In this document: positions 1 to 4,957 of the stretch, in pieces
How the letters are laid out: each line of letters opens with the position of its first letter
Numbering within the stretch: position 1 is the first letter of the stretch
Origin: Nitrososphaerota archaeon
GTDB lineage: Archaea; Thermoproteota; Nitrososphaeria; Nitrososphaerales; JACPRH01
DNA: 6,216 nt
Direction of reading: 5' to 3'
Assembly (NCBI GenBank): GCA_029460375.1
Contig: JARPAQ010000018.1
Coordinates: forward strand, 1 to 6,216
Notes under the pieces: model-generated
The model's input: only the letters and a program-made list of their open reading frames with translations
Told to the model about the DNA's origin: nothing
The model's database searches: none
Program-made: the position numbers and the translations under genes

Positions 1-291
1 CCGTCCAATCAGTAATGCGGGATAGCTACCATGTTCTTCGGCTGGTTGTTTTTCATCTGGTATATGTTCCCTTTTTACTGTATGCATGCTTAGGGTGACA
101 AACCCGGATAGTTTTTCATCATAATAGAAAAGATGGGTTATACCTAGATTGTCTTTTTGATACAAGAGTGATTCTTTATTAAGGAAAGTATCTAACGGTT
201 CTTCGCCACATGTAAAGCTTGAAATGTCTTTTTGATATTCGTTTGTCAAACACACTATCTCGATCTTGCTTTCATCTATCTGAGAAGGCAA
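1..291 (-). CDS. GNAT-family N-acetyltransferase, toxin-like, cut at the left edge
   Basis: Reading the minus strand from a TTG at 291-289 gives 97 open codons that run off position 1. The N-terminus has the pattern of GNAT enzymes related to TacT-type toxins: a short beta strand (residues 9-15), then FTCGEEPLDTFL (26-37) with the F-x-C-G and L-x-x-FL signature, a helix (38-48) and a strand (51-58). The fragment ends at PALLIGR (91-97), where the acetyl-CoA-binding motif A begins, so the catalytic C-terminal half lies outside the window. Family members transfer acetyl groups from acetyl-CoA; the toxin members acetylate aminoacyl-tRNA, but the substrate here is unknown. The start is uncertain: a TAG lies in frame at 297-295, TTG 291 is the first candidate, and GTG 255-253 is an alternative. 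The gene follows a 46-residue ORF by 6 bp, so the two are probably co-translated. Family assignment is solid; the toxin role is inferred from family and arrangement. Confidence 0.85.
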   Translation of the reverse strand, partial: MPSQIDESKIEIVCLTNEYQKDISSFTCGEEPLDTFLNKESLLYQKDNLGITHLFYYDEKLSGFVTLSMHTVKREHIPDEKQPAEEHGSYPALLIGR

Positions 292-297
292 GATCTA

Positions 298-438
298 TCA
301 TTTATACTTCAGTGTTTTTACAAGTCGAATTGCTTCTTTGGCTTCTTTGATATCTTGTTTTGTTGGTGGTTCTTTGGCTAATTTCTCTACTTGTTCCCAC
401 TGCTTTTTCGTCAAATCGGGAATCGTTCTAGGGAGCAT
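298..438 (-). CDS. Small 46-residue charged protein, possible antitoxin partner of the GNAT gene
   Basis: The ORF runs from ATG 438-436 to TGA 300-298. It encodes 46 residues rich in Lys, Glu and Gln. It opens with MLPRTIPDLTKKQWEQVEKL (1-20), a predicted amphipathic helix after a short proline-containing lead, then a PPT turn (24-26) and a second charged helix to the C-terminus. There is no membrane segment, and I see no clear ribbon-helix-helix signature. The stop lies 6 bp before the GNAT start, and a promoter-like box sits about 46 bp upstream. This is the layout of an antitoxin-toxin operon. Usual partners of TacT-type GNATs are DUF1778 ribbon-helix-helix proteins of about 80-100 residues, so this one would be unusually short. 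An in-frame TTG four codons upstream of the Met codon is an alternative start. The coding call rests on codon-like composition, position and a plausible helical product; function is inferred. Confidence 0.6.
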   Translation of the reverse strand: MLPRTIPDLTKKQWEQVEKLAKEPPTKQDIKEAKEAIRLVKTLKYK

Positions 439-483
439 TTTAATTTCGCCCAAGTATCCTATATGGGAAACAGAATATAAGTC

Positions 484-490
484 TTATATA
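484..490 (-). promoter_or_regulatory. Candidate TATA box for the small-protein/GNAT pair
   Basis: On the minus strand TATATAA lies at 490-484. Initiation about 25 nt downstream would fall near 460, leaving a leader of roughly 20 nt before the ATG at 438. A second AT-rich stretch (TTATATTC, 480-473) lies just downstream and could serve instead. No strong Shine-Dalgarno sequence precedes the ATG. The box sits just inside the sequence resembling an insertion-sequence end (505-539). Confidence 0.4.
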
Positions 491-504
491 GATTCTATAA
501 ACAC

Positions 505-539
505 TGTAGGCACAATCACCCGCTAACTTGACAGAACCC
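505..539 (-). mobile_element. Possible terminal fragment of an IS6-type insertion sequence
   Basis: Read on the minus strand, the segment begins GGGTTCTGTCAAGTTAGC (539-522). It resembles the GGTTCTGT-x-(C/A)AA-type terminal repeats of the IS6/IS240 family as I recall them. No transposase ORF and no matching second end are visible, so at most this is a solitary remnant. The resemblance is short and from memory; chance cannot be excluded. Confidence 0.22.
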
Positions 540-756
540 AAAACTTGAGTCTTACAACAGTTTTAGGCTTCTGATATGAACCAGGATCTATTTCCTAACT
601 CTTCTTTTCACTACTAACGCAAAGATAAAGACCATAGTGGTCAATATGGGAACTGTGACACAGCTCTGGAACATCCTCGATTATCTGATGAATCTTTGTG
701 AAGCTGAAATTCATGAGCCTAGAACGTCATCTAATCAGCCTAAAGACGTAACTTCG

Positions 757-761
757 AAAAA
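757..761 (-). terminator. T-tract after the aCPSF2-like gene
   Basis: The stop codon TAA (770-768) is followed after 6 nt by five T residues on the minus strand (761-757). Archaeal RNA polymerase can terminate at T-rich stretches without a hairpin. One short tract is weak evidence. Confidence 0.25.
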
Positions 762-767
762 GGACGC

Positions 768-2021
768 TTATACCTCGAGTTTATCACCAGCGTCAGGCGC
801 GTTGCTCTCCATCCCCAGCTCCTTCAGGTCCTGAGCGAACTTTATACATGACTCAGCCTCACCGTGTACAGTAAGAACCTTCGGACTTCCCTTGATCTTC
901 TTGAAAATATCCAGCATAGTGCTCCTGCCGCTGTGCCCTGAAAAGTCGAACCTCCTCACCTCGGCCTTAACCTTCCGCGGTCTCCCGTTTATCAGAGTTA
1001 TACCCTTTTCAAGCAACGTCCTACCCGGTGTTCCAGGAACCTGAAACGACACTATACATATCGCATTCTTAGAAGTCCTAGCAATCTCATTGGTGTAAAA
1101 GACCGACGCACCACCCACAAGCATACCTGCGGGTGAAATTATCACTGACGGCTGCTTCACAATACGTCTCCTCTCACCCCAACTCCTTATGATATCGAGA
1201 TTCCCCAAACTCCTCCTAAAGAGATCAGCGTCCCGCAGATACTCTTGGTGCCTCATCAAAAGATCATTCGTCTTCAAAGCCATACCATCCATAGCCACCG
1301 GATAAGGAAAACCCTTATTCTTCAGCACACACGCCATCTCCTGCGCTCTCCCAACTGAGAAGGCAGGCACCAGAGCCACTCCCCCCTGCTCAACCACTTC
1401 TTTCAGATAAGCTACAAACTCTTCTTCGACATCTTCACGCGCCGGATGATCCGCAGTAGCATAAGTGCTCTCCGTTATAATCACATCAGGCTCATCCCAG
1501 TCTGTCAACGCACTTCGAAGAAGATTAGTGTCATCAGCGCTGAAGTCACCCGTGTACAGTACGCTCTGCTTACCATTATCTAGACGAACTATAGATGCAC
1601 CAGGGATGTGACCTGCTTCTAAGAACTTCACTTTGAATTCACCTATCTGGGACTCTCCGTTTAAACTCACGCCGGTTGCTCTTCTCAACATATTCATAAG
1701 TTCTAGATACTCAAACGGGAGGTAGAACCCTGATATCTTGATGAAATCCTCTATCAGCAGTCTAGTTAGCTCTAATGTAAGATCTGTAGCGTGCAACTCA
1801 ACACCATTGGAGAGAAAGAAGAGCGGAGTCGCCCCCGAATGATCCAGATGAGCATGAGTCAAAACTATACCGTCAACATCTTTGGGTTTAACATGAACCG
1901 GAAAAGCAGGTTCCCTACCTAAGAGCACCCCGAAATCTAGGAGTACCCGAGTTTTATCTCCCTTTAAAAGGAACGCTGATCTGCCTACCTGCTTGGCAGC
2001 ACCTAAAACAGAAATTTCCAT
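768..2021 (-). CDS. aCPSF2-like MBL/beta-CASP ribonuclease
   Basis: This 417-residue protein is a complete metallo-beta-lactamase/beta-CASP nuclease of the CPSF73-related class. Visible motifs are the HAHLDH zinc site (56-61), third-motif His138 (EAGH), bridging Asp159 (YTGD), motif A Glu184 in ESTY (184-187), motif B His363 (SGHSGR) and motif C His386 (VHGE). The beta-CASP cap lies between about 200 and 350. The N-terminus starts directly at the first MBL strand, with none of the KH domains of aCPSF1. Length and architecture fit aCPSF2, a cytosolic zinc-dependent RNA endo-/5'-exonuclease family; an RNase J-type role is less likely because the N-terminal motif and length differ. ATG 2021-2019 is preceded by AGGATG (2038-2033) about 11 nt upstream, which supports this start. 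All catalytic ligands are present, so activity is expected. It is divergent from the PAC2 gene across 70 bp. Confidence 0.88.
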   Translation of the reverse strand: MEISVLGAAKQVGRSAFLLKGDKTRVLLDFGVLLGREPAFPVHVKPKDVDGIVLTHAHLDHSGATPLFFLSNGVELHATDLTLELTRLLIEDFIKISGFYLPFEYLELMNMLRRATGVSLNGESQIGEFKVKFLEAGHIPGASIVRLDNGKQSVLYTGDFSADDTNLLRSALTDWDEPDVIITESTYATADHPAREDVEEEFVAYLKEVVEQGGVALVPAFSVGRAQEMACVLKNKGFPYPVAMDGMALKTNDLLMRHQEYLRDADLFRRSLGNLDIIRSWGERRRIVKQPSVIISPAGMLVGGASVFYTNEIARTSKNAICIVSFQVPGTPGRTLLEKGITLINGRPRKVKAEVRRFDFSGHSGRSTMLDIFKKIKGSPKVLTVHGEAESCIKFAQDLKELGMESNAPDAGDKLEV

Positions 2022-2091
2022 ACGTAATTTTACATCCTTCTTTCTATTAACGACAACCTTTTTGAAGAGCCATTCTTAAAGCTTTGCAAGC
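2022..2091. promoter_or_regulatory. Divergent intergenic region between the nuclease and PAC2 genes
   Basis: These 70 bp must hold both promoters. On the minus strand CTTTAAGAA (2083-2075) is a weak TATA-like box that would start the nuclease transcript near 2050, upstream of its AGGATG ribosome site (2038-2033). On the plus strand the only AT-rich candidate at the right distance is CTATTAAC (2045-2052), and no ribosome site precedes the GTG at 2092. Neither box is strong. Confidence 0.3.
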
Positions 2092-2802
2092 GTGAACAAT
2101 TTGGTTCTCAAAATAATTCCCGAATCCATCAGTTTTAAAGATTTATCTCTTATAACTGGTTTTCACGGCATAGGTGCGACCGGCTACTGGACAGTCAAAT
2201 ATCTCATTCAGAAGATGAAGGCTGAGCGGGTTGCGTTCGTAGATTCAGATATTATAGCCCCTATGACCTCGAATGAAGGTGGAAGATTGGTTACACCATA
2301 CGAACTTTTTAGAAAAGAGAATCTCGTATTCTTCAATGTTGAAGCACCACCGTACAAAAGTGAAGATATGATCTTCTTCAAAGAGTTCTCGGACTTCGTT
2401 GCAGAAGCAGGCTTCAAAGAAGCTGCGCTGATAGGCGGCCTAGACTCTAGGCTGAAGATAGATAAGAGCACATTCAGACTCGTCAAGACATCAGCATATC
2501 AGCCGGAAAAAAAGCTTGCAGAAGCTCCTCTCTTGGAAGATGGCCAGATCATAGTCGGACCTGTCGCAATTATACTCAACCGGTTCGAAGCACTAGGCTT
2601 TCCAGCATACTCCATACTTTCATACGCTTCGGCTGACCGTGTAGATCCCAGAGCTGCAGCGGCTGTAATAAACATCTTATCTGAGCATTACGGTTTTGAA
2701 GTGGATCTGGCTCCATTACTTAAAGGCGCAGATGCCCTTGATTCTGAATTATCTGTGCGTAACGATCAGATTAAAAGGCAGGGCGAACATATCTACACCT
2801 AA
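2092..2802 (+). CDS. PAC2-family proteasome assembly chaperone-like protein with HbYX-like C-terminus
   Basis: The 236-residue product matches the PAC2 family (archaeal Pba proteins, relatives of eukaryotic Pba1-Pba2). The N-terminal strand leads into ITGFHGIGATG (21-31), the family's Gly-rich loop. VDSD (50-53) follows, then the second core strand ALIGG (112-116), and GPVAIILNRFEALGFPAYS (156-174) preceding the conserved SYASADRVDPRAAAAVINIL helix (177-196). The tail (about 215-236) is a charged helix ending Ile-Tyr-Thr, which fits the HbYX motif (hydrophobic, Tyr, any residue) that docks into pockets of the 20S proteasome alpha ring. The likely role is cytosolic assembly or capping of the proteasome; some PAC2 proteins have no tested function, so this is inferred. 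The start is GTG 2092-2094, with Leu4 (TTG 2101) as an alternative. The gene converges on tgtA with a 5-bp gap. Confidence 0.85.
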   Translation: MNNLVLKIIPESISFKDLSLITGFHGIGATGYWTVKYLIQKMKAERVAFVDSDIIAPMTSNEGGRLVTPYELFRKENLVFFNVEAPPYKSEDMIFFKEFSDFVAEAGFKEAALIGGLDSRLKIDKSTFRLVKTSAYQPEKKLAEAPLLEDGQIIVGPVAIILNRFEALGFPAYSILSYASADRVDPRAAAAVINILSEHYGFEVDLAPLLKGADALDSELSVRNDQIKRQGEHIYT

Positions 2803-2807
2803 CATGG

Positions 2808-4388
2808 TTAACCCATCTTTTGCAGCTTTGAGGCCACCTTCTCTGAAGTCATTAACAGATCTTCTTCAGCCTCCACCATCCTGATAGATATCATCTTCCC
2901 CAATTCTGACGCTACACCTCTAGAGTATGCTCCGTCCACCAGCATAACTACCTCTGAAAACCTGTTCCGTTTAACCATCCTCTCTATATCATCTACAACT
3001 GCCTGACGTGAACCCGTATAGGCGTCTGGCTTAACGGCGCTTTCATACTGCGCCAAGGGATAGATGTCTGAAAGTTCGACCGGTATAGCTCCCAGCGGAT
3101 GGGCTAGGAAGCATATCTGAACATCCTTCAGCTTTTCATCTAACGTTTTGCTGATCGCTGAGTATAGTTGAGATTTATAGAATGGTCTGACCTCTGTCTC
3201 CGGTAGGAGAAGCAAGGTCGGCTTCTTCAACTCGACGTCGTGAATCAGTCTCGTTCGGTAGCGCATAACCTCGGGTCTAACATAGTCAGGTGAACTCATA
3301 AAGAAGACAGCCTTCGACTTGAATAGTGGCACTCCGTCTTCAAGAAAATCAGAATACTCCTCTAGGCCATTAAAGGCCTCCCATAGTCGAGGGTGGCATC
3401 TAGCTTTGGCGCCCAGATGCTCCCAGAGCCTCCCTGCGCGTATTGCTTCTTTACTTTCTTTGACGGCTTTGAGAAGGATGTGGAGATTATGGATCGCTAT
3501 GTTGATGCTTCGCTCAGACTTTTCTTGTTTCATAAGGTCTTGCGGTGAGTGTGAGGTGCAGACAGGGCAGACACAGTTAAGGTACGTTAGCTCCTTCAAC
3601 CGGACGGTTCCAGAGTCTGTAAGGTACCGGTCTTCACGCGCATACAGCATATACGAAGCAGAGTCGAAGAGATCGCAGCCCAACGCAACAGCCAACGGTA
3701 TGGTAAGAGGGTGGCCGGCACCGAATAGATGGAGAGGTTTTTCGATAGGGATATTCCTCTTGGCCGCCATAACCATTGCTGTGAGCAGTCTGAAGTTGTA
3801 CGACTCCATAACTTCGGTCGGGCTCCCTAAAGCGTATATGTCAAAGTTCATCTTACCAGTCTCCTCAGCAGACTTCTCCACAAGGTCTAGGTGCGCTCCA
3901 CCTTGAATCGGGCCCGTCCAGAGTACACTGCTCCTACTCTTAACTTCCAATGTCTTTTCAGCTGCCTTCAAGGTCTCACTCACAGTCTGCTCAGCGTAAC
4001 GTCTACTCGCCTTCGAACCAGTCGGTTTATCCAGAACTACCGCTATATCAGAGCCGATCTCCTCTTGAAAAAGAGCCATAGATTCAACAGAAACATTAAC
4101 ATCACCGTACTCAAGTACCTGATAGCCTCCTGAATCGGTCATAACGACACCGTCAAACTCTATGGTGCGGTGAATCCCTTTCTTTCTGACATTTTCACCG
4201 CGATTCTTCAACGCCAAGTAGGCATTCGTCATAACCGCGTCGAAACCGAGTTTACGTATATGTTCAGGCGGCACCTCTTGCCTAGTTGGATGTACGACGG
4301 GCAGGAGAGCGGGGGTTTCAAGTATGCCGCTCTTTGTTTTGAGCCGCCCTATTCTTCCAGCTAAGTCTGTCGCTTTGACTTCGAACAT
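2808..4388 (-). CDS. tgtA: tRNA-guanine(15) transglycosylase (archaeosine pathway), without PUA domain
   Basis: TgtA replaces guanine-15 in the tRNA D-arm with preQ0, the step before archaeosine formation. Residues 1-330 are the TGT barrel: DSGGYQ (85-90) holds the general Asp85, FDSASY (241-246) holds the nucleophile Asp242, and Cys272, Cys274, Cys277 and His300 form the structural zinc site. The spacings (Asp242 to Cys272 = 30, Cys277 to His300 = 23) agree with the Pyrococcus enzyme as I recall it. GPIQGG (159-164) and FGAGHP (222-227) are substrate-pocket motifs. Residues about 350-520 form the C-terminal region shared with ArcS. The protein stops at 526 residues, with no PUA domain, whereas Pyrococcus TgtA has about 580; PUA may be encoded separately, as in split arcTGT enzymes. 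ATG 4388-4386 follows a TATA box with a leader of only about 10 nt and no ribosome site. All key residues are intact. Confidence 0.95.
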   Translation of the reverse strand: MFEVKATDLAGRIGRLKTKSGILETPALLPVVHPTRQEVPPEHIRKLGFDAVMTNAYLALKNRGENVRKKGIHRTIEFDGVVMTDSGGYQVLEYGDVNVSVESMALFQEEIGSDIAVVLDKPTGSKASRRYAEQTVSETLKAAEKTLEVKSRSSVLWTGPIQGGAHLDLVEKSAEETGKMNFDIYALGSPTEVMESYNFRLLTAMVMAAKRNIPIEKPLHLFGAGHPLTIPLAVALGCDLFDSASYMLYAREDRYLTDSGTVRLKELTYLNCVCPVCTSHSPQDLMKQEKSERSINIAIHNLHILLKAVKESKEAIRAGRLWEHLGAKARCHPRLWEAFNGLEEYSDFLEDGVPLFKSKAVFFMSSPDYVRPEVMRYRTRLIHDVELKKPTLLLLPETEVRPFYKSQLYSAISKTLDEKLKDVQICFLAHPLGAIPVELSDIYPLAQYESAVKPDAYTGSRQAVVDDIERMVKRNRFSEVVMLVDGAYSRGVASELGKMISIRMVEAEEDLLMTSEKVASKLQKMG

Positions 4389-4419
4389 TTAGGGTGCAAC
4401 CGTTTCTTTAAGCTGAGCC

Positions 4420-4427
4420 TTTTATAA
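4420..4427 (-). promoter_or_regulatory. TATA box of tgtA
   Basis: TTATAAAA at 4427-4420 on the minus strand is the best TATA box in the window. Initiation 25-26 nt downstream would fall near 4398, giving a roughly 10-nt leader before ATG 4388. That fits the missing Shine-Dalgarno sequence and near-leaderless translation. A second TATA-like box (TATAAACA, 4463-4456) lies farther upstream. Confidence 0.6.
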
Positions 4428-4472
4428 GCTAAGACTCACTTGTAGGATCCTCACTGTTTATAGGGGTGGAGC

Positions 4473-4886
4473 TTACTTCTCTTTGATGAATTCGTTGTAG
4501 ACCGCTCTGACTCTGTCGGCTGCCAGTCCTCCACCTTCAACTACTCCGTGTTCGGTCACTTTGATCTTATCCATGACTATGATGGCGGCTATGTCTTCTC
4601 TCACTTTTATTAGGCCGGGGAATACCCTGTTCAGCCTCTCGGACAGAGCTTTGAGGTTGAAGGGTTGTTCTACAAGCCTTATCTCTTTGACAAAATTCCC
4701 GTTTATGACGACTTTGAAGACGTTTTCACCTGCACCGAATACGTCATCTAAGATTAGATCCAGCCGCTCATCTATCCCTCGCAGATTTCCTTGATACTTT
4801 CTACCTTCTGAAGTCTCGATTTCAACTCGCTTACCTACAATCGAAACCATCTCTTCACCAAATCTTCTGAATACTACTGAAGACAA
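4473..4886 (-). CDS. Sm-like archaeal protein with extra C-terminal domain (SmAP3-type)
   Basis: The 137-residue product has an N-terminal Sm fold: a helix (about 6-17), then the Sm1 motif GKRVEIETSEGRKYQGNLRG (18-37) continuing to ILDDV (45-49), and Sm2 VFKVVINGNFVKEIRL (56-71). A second alpha/beta segment (75-137) follows, matching the augmented SmAP3 proteins known from Pyrobaculum rather than the 70-80-residue SmAP1/2. Sm proteins form rings that bind U-rich RNA. Here the usual pocket residues differ: His, Asn of Sm1 align with Arg41 and Asp43, and Arg-Gly-Asp of Sm2 with Asn62-Gly63-Asn64, so canonical uridine binding looks doubtful. The start is TTG 4886-4884: an in-frame TAG lies upstream and no ATG or GTG intervenes. 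ATG 4850-4848 (Met13) would remove most of the conserved N-terminal helix. The gene sits 71 bp after the SNM1-like gene and 84 bp before tgtA. Confidence 0.85.
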   Translation of the reverse strand: MSSVVFRRFGEEMVSIVGKRVEIETSEGRKYQGNLRGIDERLDLILDDVFGAGENVFKVVINGNFVKEIRLVEQPFNLKALSERLNRVFPGLIKVREDIAAIIVMDKIKVTEHGVVEGGGLAADRVRAVYNEFIKEK

Positions 4887-4929
4887 TTCTATACCACATC
4901 CCTTTCCACACCTCTCTCCCGACTATAGG

Positions 4930-4936
4930 TTAAAAA
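4930..4936 (-). promoter_or_regulatory. Candidate TATA box of the Sm-like gene
   Basis: TTTTTAA at 4936-4930 on the minus strand would place initiation near 4908, about 20 nt before the TTG start at 4886. GGGATG (4902-4897), about 10 nt before the TTG, could then serve as a weak ribosome site. The T residues are the same ones that follow the terminator-like hairpin at 4953-4937. Confidence 0.4.
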
Positions 4937-4953
4937 GTATGTCCCAAACATAC
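4932..4953 (-). terminator. Hairpin plus T-tract after the SNM1-like nuclease gene
   Basis: On the minus strand GTATGT (4953-4948), a TTGGG loop (4947-4943) and ACATAC (4942-4937) form a perfect 6-bp stem. Five T residues (4936-4932) follow immediately. It starts 4 nt after the TGA stop (4960-4958). The stem is short and AT-rich, but the T-tract alone suffices for archaeal termination. Confidence 0.5.
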
Positions 4954-4957
4954 GCCA

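Larger units (their letters stand above)
439..767. other. Gene-poor AT-rich interval with no supported gene
   Basis: About 330 bp separate the small-protein/GNAT pair from the nuclease gene. Apart from the TATA-like box and the possible insertion-sequence end I see only two short palindromes (630-642 and 653-663, each with 5-bp arms). A plus-strand ORF from 637 exists, but its second part is the antisense of the nuclease gene and it has no recognisable domain. No cloverleaf can be drawn, so I find no tRNA. The interval may be the scar of an insertion or a decayed gene. Confidence 0.5.

Noticed and set aside
630..663. Two short palindromes, GACCA-TAG-TGGTC (630-642) and CTGTG-A-CACAG (653-663)
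   Set aside because: Arms are only 5 bp, with loops of 3 and 1 nt, no T-tract and no nearby gene start. Chance occurrence is likely.
439..767. Possible tRNA or small structured RNA in the gene-poor interval
   Set aside because: No acceptor stem, anticodon arm or T-arm set could be paired by eye. A TTCGA-like string near 753-757 lacks flanking stems.
637..834. Plus-strand ORF of 65 codons
   Set aside because: Its last third is antisense to the nuclease gene, it has no recognisable domain, promoter or ribosome site, and its composition looks non-coding.
2208..2486. Minus-strand ORF of 92 codons inside the PAC2 gene
   Set aside because: Antisense to a well-supported PAC2 reading frame, with low-complexity Ser/Leu-rich sequence and no domain.
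3319..4364. Several plus-strand ORFs of 60-195 codons across tgtA
   Set aside because: They are antisense shadows of tgtA, whose motifs and length are unambiguous, and none encodes a recognisable domain.
4434..4456. Repeated CTCACT with the palindrome AGGATCCT between the copies, upstream of tgtA
   Set aside because: A 6-base repeat and an 8-base palindrome are too short to claim an operator, and they lie upstream of an already adequate TATA box.
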